From contig JAAYDA010000079.1 in the NCBI GenBank assembly GCA_012729505.1, positions 1 to 39,063 on the forward strand: DNA of 39,063 nucleotides. The letters run 5' to 3'. The position numbers and the translations under genes were made by a program. This document shows, in pieces, positions 7,994 to 16,240 of this stretch. Origin of the DNA: Syntrophomonadaceae bacterium (GTDB lineage: Bacteria > Bacillota > Syntrophomonadia > Syntrophomonadales > DTU052). The notes under the pieces were generated by a model. That model was not told where the DNA came from. It saw only the letters and a program-made list of their open reading frames with translations, and ran no database searches. Within the stretch, counting starts at the first letter, position 1, and each line of letters begins with the position of its first letter.

Positions 7994-9571
7994 TTATTTA
8001 ATTGTTTTTCGATACTCAGACGGGGTCATGCCCGTCTTTTCCTTAAAAACTCTGGTGGAATTACCAGGATATTCGAAGCCGCAGGAAATAAACGCTTCAC
8101 CAATACTCAGATTTTCGTCCCGCAATGCCGCTTTAAGCTTATCGATTTTAATCTCCTGATAATACCCATAGGGCGTCATGCCGGTATGTTTCTTGAAGAG
8201 GCGCGAAAGATGAGAAGAACTCAGTCGGACCATCTTGGCAAGCTTAGCGCCGTCGAACTCCTCCCGCCAATGATTATCAAGATATTCCCTGGCTTTTGCC
8301 ACATCCGATCTGCCGCTGTAAACCCTGCTCGTAAAAAATATGGCTACAATATGCTCCAACCCTCCATCAGGGCCAAAAACGGGAAAATTCAGGATGTCCG
8401 TGTAAATCGCTTCAATGTCACAAACATCGCTTCTTGTCTTATACCACTCCCAGAAGCTTTCCAGGGGCAATCTGATATCCGGAATCAGTACAATCTCTCC
8501 CTGAAAGGTCCTGCGAATCTCATCACGCATACCGAACACCTCGTTGACGAGGGAGTCTCTCAGCAAATTGTATTTGCCGAATATCAGGGACGTATCCAGG
8601 ACATTCCACATTTTGAGTGTTGCCTCGTTGATAAAAACAATATCTCCCCCCGGCTCAAATATTTGAATGGGGATTGGAAAAAGCTCCGCAATCCGAAAAA
8701 GCCGACTCTCCGTCTCACAGAAGGGGCGGGGAGGCTGTGGGGTGAAAAGCTCTGCGGCTTCGGCCAGCTTCAAGGTTCCGGGTGCCTTTTGCCGAACTTC
8801 ATGGTCCTTTCTGTACTGGGTCGGCGTCATCCCCACCCTGCTTTTGAAGGCTTTGGCAAAGCTGCCGCTGTAATCCACGCCACAGGAGGCAAACACCTGG
8901 CTGATACTGAGGCTGGTGTCGCCAAGTGCTTCTTTGATCTTTTCAACTTTAACCTCTTGATAATAACTATACGGTGTCATGCCGATCATTTTTTTGAATA
9001 GGCGCGCTAAATGATGGCGACTCATGCCGACAGCCTTTGCGATCCTGTCAAGATCAAAATCATCCCGCCAGTTGACATCCATATATTCTTTCGCTTTCAT
9101 GGCGTCCAGCCGCATCCGGTAAATGTGTTTCGTCATAAACACGGTGACTACGTAAGCGACCGAGTCATCTTCACTCCGCAGGGGAAGGCAGATGATATCC
9201 TGATACATATGGCTTTCTGTGGATCTGATTTGGGCAGAAGCGTATCGGTTGCCAATTTCCTCAAAGGGAACTCTCAAGTCATACAGAGAGAGGATTTCTC
9301 CGTTAAAGACCCGGCTCAGGTATGCTGATAAGCCCAGTTTGTGATTTATGTAAGGATCTTCTAAGATATTGAATCTCCCGACAATTTCTTCTGCCTGAAT
9401 TCGGAAGAAATCCACGAACGCCTGATTTACAAACCGACTGATGCCATCCGCTGAAAATACCTCCATCGGAATAGGGAAAAGCTCCAGAACAGAAAACAGC
9501 TCCTGCTTTTGTTCAAAAGGCCGACTTAAAAAAGCCACGGATTTTTTTCCCAGCGGATTATGCTTCTCCAT
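7994..9571 (-). CDS. AraC-family regulator with two tandem sensor + AraC modules
   Basis: 525 aa from the ATG at 9571, nine bases after GGAAGGAA; the longer frame starts at a TTG at 9616 without a ribosome site. Module 1 is a PAS-like sensor (about 20-150, opening LFPIPMEVF) followed by an AraC DNA-binding domain (about 150-250: LDRIAKAVGMSRHHLARLFKK, then GMTPTQYRK). After a linker, module 2 repeats the plan: sensor (about 270-405, LFPIPIQIF) and AraC domain (about 420-525: LAKMVRLSSSHLSRLFKK, then GMTPSEYRK). Most AraC proteins have one DNA-binding domain with two helix-turn-helix motifs; this one has four motifs in a single chain. Divergence between halves indicates an old internal duplication. 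Ligand and targets are unknown; inverted repeats lie just upstream. Confidence 0.88.
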   Translation of the reverse strand: MEKHNPLGKKSVAFLSRPFEQKQELFSVLELFPIPMEVFSADGISRFVNQAFVDFFRIQAEEIVGRFNILEDPYINHKLGLSAYLSRVFNGEILSLYDLRVPFEEIGNRYASAQIRSTESHMYQDIICLPLRSEDDSVAYVVTVFMTKHIYRMRLDAMKAKEYMDVNWRDDFDLDRIAKAVGMSRHHLARLFKKMIGMTPYSYYQEVKVEKIKEALGDTSLSISQVFASCGVDYSGSFAKAFKSRVGMTPTQYRKDHEVRQKAPGTLKLAEAAELFTPQPPRPFCETESRLFRIAELFPIPIQIFEPGGDIVFINEATLKMWNVLDTSLIFGKYNLLRDSLVNEVFGMRDEIRRTFQGEIVLIPDIRLPLESFWEWYKTRSDVCDIEAIYTDILNFPVFGPDGGLEHIVAIFFTSRVYSGRSDVAKAREYLDNHWREEFDGAKLAKMVRLSSSHLSRLFKKHTGMTPYGYYQEIKIDKLKAALRDENLSIGEAFISCGFEYPGNSTRVFKEKTGMTPSEYRKTIK

Positions 9572-9644
9572 TGACCTGACTTCCTTCCACACTTCAAATC
9601 TGGACCGCGTCAGCAAAAGTCATGAAATGCACCCGTCCATCGCT

Positions 9645-9751
9645 GCGTAAAATACGCTGTTAATATACTTTATGCCTCTGTAAATGTAATCACCCCTGGG
9701 GTGATTCGGTTAGAAAAACTTTCTCAGACCATTAGGAAGTCGGCCTCCTAA
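9645..9751. promoter_or_regulatory. Upstream region of the AraC-type gene with three inverted repeats
   Basis: The gap between the rpsI terminator and the regulator gene holds three palindromes: GCGTA-AAA-TACGC (9645-9657), AATCACCCC-T-GGGGTGATT (9688-9706, nine-base perfect arms) and TTAGGA...TCCTAA (9732-9751). They are spaced about 43 bases apart centre to centre. They could be operators for the duplicated AraC protein or another regulator. I did not find a convincing promoter pair here. Confidence 0.45.
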
Positions 9752-9792
9752 ACAGCACCAGATATGCTGATTTGCCCTATAATAAACCAGAC

Positions 9793-9823
9793 CAAAAAAA
9801 CAGGCAGCAAAATCTGCTGCCTG
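9793..9823 (-). terminator. Rho-independent terminator of rplM-rpsI
   Basis: On the - strand CAGGCAGC pairs with GCTGCCTG (eight perfect pairs, seven-base loop) and is followed directly by seven Ts. It lies 60 bases beyond the rpsI stop and closes the rplM-rpsI transcription unit. Confidence 0.93.
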
Positions 9824-9882
9824 CCTTATCCAAATGTTCTATAAGAATACGTACCATAGAACTTCTATGTTTTTGATAGATA

Positions 9883-10278
9883 TTAACGTTTTGAGTATTG
9901 GGGAGCTTTACGGGCTTTGTGCAGTCCGTATTTCTTTCTTTCTTTCATGCGAGGATCGCGAGTTACGTATCCTGCCTGGCGCAATTGCTTTCTCAGCTCC
10001 GGGTTGGCTTTAATCAGAGCACGTGCGATTCCTAGTCTGACTGCTCCAGCCTGTCCACTGACCCCTCCGCCATGAACTCGGGCTATTACGTCAAAACGTC
10101 CGTCCAAATCAGTCAGAGCCAGAGGCTGCATAACTATAAGCCGCAGGGTGCGGTTGGGAAAGTAATTCTCAAACGCTTGACCATTGATCTGAAGCTGCCC
10201 GTCGCCGGGTAACAATCTAACCCGAGCTACTGCTGTTTTTCTTCGGCCTGTTCCTAAGTACTGAACCTTTGAAGTCAC
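9883..10278 (-). CDS. rpsI: 30S ribosomal protein S9 (uS9)
   Basis: 131 aa, the normal bacterial length. It shows the [14 protein letters not shown] start, the [19 protein letters not shown] core, and the basic tail ending in KAPQYSKR, which reaches the P-site tRNA in the ribosome. It starts at GTG with a GGGGGG site six bases upstream and lies 12 bases after rplM, its usual partner. Together with rplM it is cut off from the main ribosomal operon by about 13 kb of unrelated genes. Confidence 0.98.
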   Translation of the reverse strand: MTSKVQYLGTGRRKTAVARVRLLPGDGQLQINGQAFENYFPNRTLRLIVMQPLALTDLDGRFDVIARVHGGGVSGQAGAVRLGIARALIKANPELRKQLRQAGYVTRDPRMKERKKYGLHKARKAPQYSKR

Positions 10279-10290
10279 TTAATTCCCCCC

Positions 10291-10725
10291 TTATCCTCTC
10301 AATTCCCATTTTACCGGTTGCTGGGCCTTGTGAGGATGGCTAGACCCCCTATAGACCTTAAGCTTTTTAAACATCTGGCTGCCCAGAGTGGTGTGAGGCA
10401 ACATACCTTTGACTGCTACTTCCAATGCCTTCTCCGGCTTTTTCTTCATCAAGGTTTGATAATCGGTTTGCTTCAATCCACCTGGATAATTGGTATGATA
10501 GGTATACATTTTCTGCGTAAGCTTGTTACCTGTCAGCTTAATCTTCTCAGCATTAATGACGATAACAAAATCACCACAATCGACATGGGGAGTAAAAGTT
10601 GGCTTATGTTTTCCCCTCAGCATAGCTGCAATCTCAGCAGCGAGCCTACCCAGTGTCTGATCTGCAGCATCAATTACATACCATTTCCTGTCCTGATCCT
10701 GTGGCTTGGCCATGTAAGTTTTCAA
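10291..10725 (-). CDS. rplM: 50S ribosomal protein L13 (uL13)
   Basis: 144 aa, an early-assembly protein of the large subunit. Recognised by [45 protein letters not shown] and GMLPHTTLG. The start is TTG at 10725 with AGGAGG seven bases upstream. A near-consensus promoter (10790-10818) and a hairpin with a short T-run (10743-10769) precede it. It is first gene of a two-gene unit with rpsI, whereas in many Firmicutes it follows truA directly. Confidence 0.98.
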   Translation of the reverse strand: MKTYMAKPQDQDRKWYVIDAADQTLGRLAAEIAAMLRGKHKPTFTPHVDCGDFVIVINAEKIKLTGNKLTQKMYTYHTNYPGGLKQTDYQTLMKKKPEKALEVAVKGMLPHTTLGSQMFKKLKVYRGSSHPHKAQQPVKWELRG

Positions 10726-10742
10726 GCGGTTCCCTCCTATTT

Positions 10743-10769
10743 AAAAACCTGACACGGGGCGGGGTCAGG
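10743..10769 (-). terminator. Terminator-like hairpin in the rplM leader
   Basis: On the - strand CCTGAC and GTCAGG form a stem around a C-rich loop, followed by TTTTT and then the AGGAGG of rplM. Read on + it is also followed by a T-run. It could be an attenuator acting on the promoter at 10790-10818, or a terminator that insulates rplM from the inserted genes. It also belongs to the TGACA-type hairpins scattered over this block. Confidence 0.55.
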
Positions 10770-10789
10770 CATTTTTCCGTCACTTATTA

Positions 10790-10818
10790 ATGTTACAAAT
10801 TTGTGGCGCAAATGTCAA
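10790..10818 (-). promoter_or_regulatory. Probable sigma-A promoter for rplM-rpsI
   Basis: On the - strand there is a perfect -35 box TTGACA (10818-10813), a 17-base spacer and a -10-like TAACAT (10795-10790). Transcription would start near 10783, about 58 bases before the rplM start. The -35 box abuts the direct repeat flanking the IS-like remnant at 10835, so the promoter sits exactly at the edge of the inserted DNA. Confidence 0.7.
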
Positions 10819-11226
10819 GACTGATGAACTACATGGATCGTGTTGTTTGATCAGCGATAATGTCATGGTATAACTCATCAAGGAAAATGTCATCCCCACA
10901 ATTCGGGAGTCAGGCGCGGATACACGGGATGAATTCCAGCGTGCGACGTTGGATGAGGGCCGAGCAAACTCCTGCGAAGGTGAGTCCGAAGAGCAGTCGA
11001 AGGACAGGAGGTCCTGAGTCCGCCTCCTGAGCCATGGAGGGCGAATTGGCGGTGTGCTGCTCGAAGGCCGAACCTGAGCAACTGAGATTGCCGGTTCTCA
11101 TTCTGGGAGCAAGTGGAATTCAATCCGGGTCGAATCTGGAAGCCAAATCTTCTGCTAAAGAACTTGTGCCTCCTGCTAGTCCAACATGACATTTTCCCTG
11201 CCCATTGACAGACTGATGAACTACAT
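10819..11226. mobile_element. IS21-like remnant / MITE-like element, copy A
   Basis: The core (about 10835-11210) begins TGTTGTTTGATCAGCG and ends CCATTGACA. Both ends carry the motif GGAAAATGTCA in inverted orientation, a pattern I associate with IS21-family termini. It is flanked by a 16-bp direct repeat GACTGATGAACTACAT (10819-10834 and 11211-11226). No transposase fits in the 370-bp interior; open frames there lack family features. Inside, GAATTCCA/TGGAATTC arms (near 10930 and 11115) form a further inverted repeat. The ends match copy B at 18064-18250. It is a non-autonomous or deleted element next to the rplM promoter. Confidence 0.65.
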
Positions 11227-11387
11227 TGGTAATCGATTATTATTAAATTTATTAACGCAAAGATGTGTGTCATGTTAACATATATCTAAATGACCCTCAT
11301 TGAAGAAAAGTTAATAATAGTATTCCTCGTACAGACCCGGATTAAGTTGTCTAGTTAAAAGATATCATTAATGAAGGGGTGGTGACA

Positions 11388-12653
11388 GTGAGACAGTCTG
11401 AAGTACCGGCAGCCGGGTGTTTGGATGGCGTGATAGTGATAGATTTTACCTGGGTTCTTTCCGGGCCGCACGCTTCGAAAATGCTGGCTGATATGGGAGC
11501 TACGGTGATTAAAGTTGAACCATATCAGGTAGGAGCTAATGAAAGACATTTGCTCATGTCAAAGACTGTGAACGGAGTAAAGCAGAGTTCATATTCTATC
11601 GGTGTGAATAGAGGAAAAAAAAGCATCTCCTTGGATTTAAAGAAACCTCAAGCCCGGGAGATTATATCTGAACTGATCAAAAAAGCCGATGTGCTCGTTG
11701 AAAACTACACCCCCGGAGCCATGGAACGTCTGGGCCTTGGCTATGAGGCGGCGAAAAAACTTAAGGAAGACATCATCTATTGCTCAATTTCCTGTTTCGG
11801 CCACTGGGGACCATACAGCAACCGGCCCGGCTACGACATAATCGCCCAGGGGGCCTCAGGCTTGAGTACCATGTATGCCATACCTCAGGCAAGTCCCATA
11901 TCTCCGGGGGACGTTCTGGCAGGTGCCAATGCAGCTCTGGCTATAGCAGGGGCACTCTTTGCCAGGAATGTAAATGGATGTGGGCAAAATATTGATGTCG
12001 CCATGGTTGATAGCCTTATTTCAGCCTCCGAAAGCTATATACCCTGGTATACAATGGCTCAGGCGGCGGGAGAAGTATTAGAGACGCCTCCGATTGGCCG
12101 TTTTTATGATACCTACGCACCTTTTGGCACCTATCAGGGCAAGGACGGAAGAATCAATATCGCTTGTTTGGAGGAACAGCGGTGGCCCGGACTGGTTAGA
12201 TCCATGGGCAAGGAATATGCGTGGCTTATGGAAGATCCCCGCACCGTTGATGTTAATACTCGATGTGAGAATGCACCCTGGCTTAACGCAACCGTTGAAG
12301 AGTGGGTCATGTCTATGGGTTCGGTGCATGAAGTCGAAAAACTTCTAACCGAGGCAGGAGTAGCCTGCCAGCGCTGTTTGTCAGTAGCGGAAATAGTTGA
12401 TACCGATCCCCATATAAAAGCCCGGGAAATGTTCATTGAAGTGGATCAACCTTTTCTAGGACCGATTAAGCTTTGCAACAACCCGATTAAGATGTCGGAA
12501 ACTCCTTGCGGTATTCGGGGCTATGGACCTCTGCTGGGCGAACACACCGATGAAGTCCTGGCTCATATGTTAGGTTACACTGAAGAGCAGATCAAAGAAC
12601 TTCACGATAATGCCGTAATATATCATGAGCCGGCGGTAGACCGGCTCAAATAA
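11388..12653 (+). CDS. Class III CoA-transferase, CaiB/BaiF family
   Basis: 421 aa from the preferred GTG at 11388, eight bases after AAGGGG; the earlier GTGs at 11379 and 11382 overlap or crowd that site. The family moves CoA between an acyl-CoA donor and a carboxylic acid via an aspartyl intermediate. Landmarks are VIVIDFTWVLSGPHASKML with DMGATVIKVEP near the N-terminus, RGKKSISLDLK, ENYTPGAMERLGLGY, the conserved GPYSNRPGYDIIAQGASGL segment, and DVAMVDSL with the predicted catalytic Asp208. It is the only + strand gene in the accessory block and converges on the ABC transporter operon. With the nearby acyl-CoA ligase it could activate an imported acid. Substrates cannot be told from sequence. 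Confidence 0.9.
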   Translation: MRQSEVPAAGCLDGVIVIDFTWVLSGPHASKMLADMGATVIKVEPYQVGANERHLLMSKTVNGVKQSSYSIGVNRGKKSISLDLKKPQAREIISELIKKADVLVENYTPGAMERLGLGYEAAKKLKEDIIYCSISCFGHWGPYSNRPGYDIIAQGASGLSTMYAIPQASPISPGDVLAGANAALAIAGALFARNVNGCGQNIDVAMVDSLISASESYIPWYTMAQAAGEVLETPPIGRFYDTYAPFGTYQGKDGRINIACLEEQRWPGLVRSMGKEYAWLMEDPRTVDVNTRCENAPWLNATVEEWVMSMGSVHEVEKLLTEAGVACQRCLSVAEIVDTDPHIKAREMFIEVDQPFLGPIKLCNNPIKMSETPCGIRGYGPLLGEHTDEVLAHMLGYTEEQIKELHDNAVIYHEPAVDRLK

Positions 12654-12666
12654 GTATGTATCATAC

Positions 12667-12694
12667 CTGACAGGGGGCACCGTCCCCCTGTCAG
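12667..12694. terminator. Bidirectional terminator-like hairpin between CoA-transferase and ABC operon
   Basis: CTGACAGGGGG (12667-12677) pairs with CCCCCTGTCAG (12684-12694), 11 perfect pairs with a six-base loop. On + it is followed after ten bases by a run of seven Ts. It lies 14 bases past the CoA-transferase stop and 15 bases past the end of the convergent ATPase gene. The TGACA...TGTCA form recurs at other sites in the block. Confidence 0.75.
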
Positions 12695-12708
12695 ATTAGT
12701 GCGTTTTT

Positions 12709-13344
12709 TTAAGAGTCTATGTCATCCAATATTATTTGCCGGGTAGCTATATGATCCATCAGGGAGCGGCTGTGAGTTACGGCAATTAGCCCGATGCCCC
12801 GCTGTTTTACTTCTGTCAGCAGAAAAGTCCATATCTGGCTTTGGGTGATAAGATCCAGCATGGTGCTGATTTCGTCGGCAATGAGAAATTGCGTTCGTTT
12901 GCCCAAGGCCCGGGCCATGCAAAATCGCTGCAGCTCCCCGCCGGACAATTCGCCGGGAAAACGATTGAACCAATCCCGTTCGATGCCTAATTGATCAATG
13001 ATACGCTCTTCTATATCATCACCTTCGGCAATAACTTCCTTCATCCGCAGCCTGGGATTTACGGATTTCTCCGGATGCTGCCAGATCATCTGCACCGGGC
13101 AATAGCCCTTGATTTTATGAATGTCTTGCCCGTTCAGCAAAACCCGGCCTTCTTGAGGCTTTGTATAGCCGGACAAAATCTGGCACAGAGTAGTTTTCCC
13201 CCACCCGCTGGGAGCTAATATCCCTACCCGTTCCTGGTTCTCCATGGTAAATTGGAAGTTCTCCAAAATATTGGCGTTCTTTTTATAACCAAATGATATA
13301 TCTTTTGCCTCTAAGATCAAGGTCCTCGTCTCCTCACTCCGCAT
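12709..13344 (-). CDS. ABC transporter ATPase, peptide/nickel family (OppF/NikE-like)
   Basis: 211 aa from the ATG at 13344, which overlaps the stop of the upstream ATPase gene by 11 bases. A TTG at 13320, nine bases after AGGAG, is a real alternative; the extra N-terminal frame to 13431 is read-in over the upstream gene. Walker A is APSGWGKT (44-51, with the unusual Trp), signature LSGGELQRF (133-141), Walker B FLIADE (153-158), H-loop His191. It lacks the C-terminal cysteine-bearing extension of its partner and is short for OppF but normal for NikE. Last gene of the transporter operon; it would pair with the other ATPase to power import. Confidence 0.88.
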   Translation of the reverse strand: MRSEETRTLILEAKDISFGYKKNANILENFQFTMENQERVGILAPSGWGKTTLCQILSGYTKPQEGRVLLNGQDIHKIKGYCPVQMIWQHPEKSVNPRLRMKEVIAEGDDIEERIIDQLGIERDWFNRFPGELSGGELQRFCMARALGKRTQFLIADEISTMLDLITQSQIWTFLLTEVKQRGIGLIAVTHSRSLMDHIATRQIILDDIDS

Positions 13345-14269
13345 GGATGCAGCGAACCGTTCCGCAGCGGATAATATGCTCCGGGATATCCTCTTCACAT
13401 TCTGGTGTAAACTGGTGACACCGGGGTCCAAAGGGACAACCCTTGGGCATATCCTTTACATAAGGCTGATTCCCGGGAAAGGGGTGGAAGCCGTTCTGGG
13501 GCAAAGCCCGCCATAGAGCTTTAGTATAAGGATGGCGCAAGGTGTCTATAGATTGGAAATCTGTGACCAGCGCTTCTTCGACAGTGGTGCCGGCATAAAA
13601 AACCGCGATTCGGTCGGCAACTTTCAAAGCCAGATCAATATCATGAGTGATAAGAAGCACCCCCTGGCCTTGGTCGGCAAATTGGCGAAAATGGCTCATG
13701 GCATTTTGAGCCGCTTCCAAATGGAGTCCCGGGGTAGGCTCATCGGCGATAATCAGCCGCGGATTTCCCATCATGGCCTCGGAGAGCAAAACCCGGCGGG
13801 TCATACCTCCTGATAGTTCAAAGGGATAAAGCCCGCCGGTATCTTCGGGCAAGTCATAAAGAGAAAAAAGTTCTTCCTGTTTCCGGCGAATATGCTTGTC
13901 ATTGCGCCCTTTGCGCACCTGCAGGCCCACCTTTTGCAGAGGATCCAGATAGCTCACACTCTGAGGGACCAAAACTATTTCTTTGCCCCGCAGCTGACGA
14001 ATACGGGCCGCGTCCAAGAGTTCGCCGTCAAAGATAATATTTCCTGAAGCATTACAGTTAGGCGGCAGAATTCCTAAAATAGAGTGGGCCAAAAGGCTTT
14101 TTCCAGAACCGCTGGCCCCCACCACCGCCACCAGTTCCCCCTCGTGGACGGAAACATTCAAATTATGAATGACTTTTAAATCTATTTGCCGCAATCCCCG
14201 CTCATACTGAGTAAAGGAAACCGAAAGATTGTCTATTTGCAAAATGTGTTTATGATCGAGGCAGGTCAT
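13334..14269 (-). CDS. ABC transporter ATPase, peptide/nickel family (OppD/NikD-like)
   Basis: 311 aa. Walker A GASGSGKS (51-58), signature LSGGMTRRV (152-160), Walker B LIIADE (172-177), H-loop in LLITHDID. The C-terminal part has the family extension with RHPYTKAL and the cysteine cluster CPFGPRC followed by two further Cys positions; in this family such clusters can bind an iron-sulfur centre. It lies 17 bases after the second permease and overlaps the partner ATPase. A cytoplasmic energy-coupling subunit of the importer. Confidence 0.92.
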   Translation of the reverse strand: MTCLDHKHILQIDNLSVSFTQYERGLRQIDLKVIHNLNVSVHEGELVAVVGASGSGKSLLAHSILGILPPNCNASGNIIFDGELLDAARIRQLRGKEIVLVPQSVSYLDPLQKVGLQVRKGRNDKHIRRKQEELFSLYDLPEDTGGLYPFELSGGMTRRVLLSEAMMGNPRLIIADEPTPGLHLEAAQNAMSHFRQFADQGQGVLLITHDIDLALKVADRIAVFYAGTTVEEALVTDFQSIDTLRHPYTKALWRALPQNGFHPFPGNQPYVKDMPKGCPFGPRCHQFTPECEEDIPEHIIRCGTVRCIHAE

Positions 14270-14286
14270 GGCGTAAATTCACTCCT

Positions 14287-15153
14287 TTAATCTTGGGCGC
14301 TGTAAGGATCAATGAGCTTGCGCAGGCTTCCTCCCGCCAGATCAAAAAGGAGAACCGTGATAAGCAAAGCCAAACCCGGGAAAACAGCCAGCCACCACAT
14401 GCCTAACGACAAATACCTCATGCTCTCCGATAGAATGATGCCGATGCCGGGCTGCTCCGGCGGCAGACCAAAACCCAAAAAGGTAAGAGCGGCTTCATGC
14501 AGAATGGCATGAGGGAAAAGCAGAATCAGCCCCACTAAAAACTGGGGGAAAACATGGGGGACCATATGCTTTACGGCAATTTCTAGTTTCCCCCGCCCCA
14601 TCTTGCCGGCAATTTTTACGTAATTTGTCTCCTTTAGCTGGAGAATTTCCGCCCGAATTACCCTGGTCAATGCAGGCCAATGGCTTATGGCCACTGCCAC
14701 AATAACTCCGAAGGTGCCTTTACCCAGCGCAAAAGATATAAGGATGAGGAGCAGAAGATGGGGAATGCCCATCACCAAATCCACCAGCCAGGTAATAACC
14801 TCATCCACGGTCTTGCCTAAAGTGGCGGCGGCTGTTCCTAGAATGGCGGCAATCATGGCGCTGATAAAGGAAGCAAAAAGTCCGATAACAATGCTAATGG
14901 ACAGCCCCCTCAGGGTGCGGGCCAGCATGTCCCGGCCTAACCAGTCCGTGCCAAAAGGATACTGCAGGCTGGGCAGCAGATTTTTCTGCATGAAATTGGT
15001 GGTTATGGCCGCATGGCTAAGCAATGTGCCCGCAACTGCAATAAGAAGCAAAAACGTCAGGCCCAAAACCAAATAAATGATAGTCTTGCTGCGTTGATTC
15101 AGCCTTTTTCTTTTGGAGATTTGCAGAGGGGAGGTGACAAGGGTATCATCCAT
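14287..15153 (-). CDS. ABC transporter permease, peptide/nickel family (DppC/NikC-like)
   Basis: 288 aa inner-membrane protein. A short basic N-terminus is followed by one transmembrane helix, a periplasm-facing segment (MQKNLLPSLQYPFGTDWLGRD, typical of DppC) and about five more helices. The EAA-type coupling loop is visible around NYVKIAGKMGRGKLEIAVKH. The start ATG has AGGGG eight bases upstream and overlaps the previous permease gene by eight bases, indicating translational coupling. Together with the DppB-like subunit it forms the transport channel. Confidence 0.93.
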   Translation of the reverse strand: MDDTLVTSPLQISKRKRLNQRSKTIIYLVLGLTFLLLIAVAGTLLSHAAITTNFMQKNLLPSLQYPFGTDWLGRDMLARTLRGLSISIVIGLFASFISAMIAAILGTAAATLGKTVDEVITWLVDLVMGIPHLLLLILISFALGKGTFGVIVAVAISHWPALTRVIRAEILQLKETNYVKIAGKMGRGKLEIAVKHMVPHVFPQFLVGLILLFPHAILHEAALTFLGFGLPPEQPGIGIILSESMRYLSLGMWWLAVFPGLALLITVLLFDLAGGSLRKLIDPYSAQD

Positions 15154-16153
15154 GGACGCTTCCCCTCCTTATTCGAGGATCGATCACGCCGTATAAGATA
15201 TTGGCGATCAGATTGCCCGTAAACACCAGAGCGGCGCTTATCACCGCAATACCTAATAGGAGAGGAATATCCCCGTCCAAACCGGCGGAAACGGCTGCCT
15301 GACCCAAACCTGGATAAGAAAAGACCTGTTCTACCAGAATGGAACCGCCAAAGATTTCACTGAGAGAAGCAAATTGCAGGGTCATGGCAGGCAGGGCAAT
15401 ATTGCGCAGAGCATGTTGCTTGACAATGGAAAGCTGGCTCTCTCCCCGGGCCCGGGCAAACAGAACATAATCTTCTTCCATTACGTCAATCATTTTTTCT
15501 CTGGTGTGGAGGGCAATGTTGGCTACTCCTACCGCACTCAGGGTCAGAGCCGGCAGGATCAGATGCCGGAGGCTGTCAAGAACAGTAACCTCCGCCGCCG
15601 CCACGCCGATGGGAACGCTTAATCCTATCGGGAAGATCTTCAGCTCAACGGAAAAGACCATCAGGAAAATCAGAGCCAGCCAAAAGGTGGGAGTGCTGGC
15701 CAGCAGCAACGAATACCCTTTGATCAGCTTGTCGATCCAGCGGCCACGATACAGCCCGGCTATAGTGCCGAGTATGAATCCTATAATCCCCGAACAAGTC
15801 CAGGCCGTAATCATCAGCAGAAAAGAGTTCATAAATTTGACACTGATGACATCAGCCACCGGCTGACGATAAATAAGAGACGTTCCCATATCCCCCTGGA
15901 TAAAATCCGTAAGCCAATTCCAATACCGCTCCACCGGCGGCGTGTCCAAACCGAAATGGGCTTCCAATTTGGCCAGGTTTGTCTCATTCAGGTTGGCCAT
16001 GCCAACTTCACCCACATAAGAACGGATTGGATCCACCGGAGATAATGAAACGAGAGTAAAGGAGAGAATGCTCACCGCCAACAAAAGCAGAATCGCCTTA
16101 ACGAAGCTTTGGCCGACATATTTATAAAATTTTGAATATAGTCTGGTGTTCAT
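15146..16153 (-). CDS. ABC transporter permease, peptide/nickel family (DppB/NikB-like)
   Basis: 335 aa inner-membrane permease with about six helices. DppB-type marks include SPVDPIRSYVGE after the first helix, a loop with HFGLDTPPVERYWNWL, and the coupling motif ARARGESQLSIVKQHALRN. The ATG has GGAG eight bases upstream and lies 87 bases after the binding-protein gene. Substrate range in this family (peptides, nickel, opines, other small molecules) cannot be set from the permease. Confidence 0.93.
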   Translation of the reverse strand: MNTRLYSKFYKYVGQSFVKAILLLLAVSILSFTLVSLSPVDPIRSYVGEVGMANLNETNLAKLEAHFGLDTPPVERYWNWLTDFIQGDMGTSLIYRQPVADVISVKFMNSFLLMITAWTCSGIIGFILGTIAGLYRGRWIDKLIKGYSLLLASTPTFWLALIFLMVFSVELKIFPIGLSVPIGVAAAEVTVLDSLRHLILPALTLSAVGVANIALHTREKMIDVMEEDYVLFARARGESQLSIVKQHALRNIALPAMTLQFASLSEIFGGSILVEQVFSYPGLGQAAVSAGLDGDIPLLLGIAVISAALVFTGNLIANILYGVIDPRIRRGSVHG

Positions 16154-16240
16154 ATAGAATGCTCCAGCAAAAAAGTAGCCGATATAAAAAGCATGGGGAT
16201 TTTCTCTGTACCCCGTTGGCGGCCACCGGAAATTTTAGGT

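Noticed and set aside
8186-9001. 271-aa open frame on the + strand opposite the AraC-type gene
   Set aside because: The opposite strand encodes two intact AraC modules with a good start and terminator; this frame is a shadow.
10890-11273. 127-aa open frame on the - strand within IS-like copy A
   Set aside because: It crosses the element end and direct repeat, and its composition looks random. No transposase motif.
11272-11387. Promoter for the CoA-transferase
   Set aside because: There are AT-rich stretches and a palindrome ATGTTAACAT, but no -35/-10 pair with acceptable spacing that I can defend.
13345-13431. N-terminal 29-residue extension of the second ATPase
   Set aside because: It overlaps the coding end of the upstream ATPase in another frame, has no ribosome site, and the ABC fold begins after the ATG at 13344.
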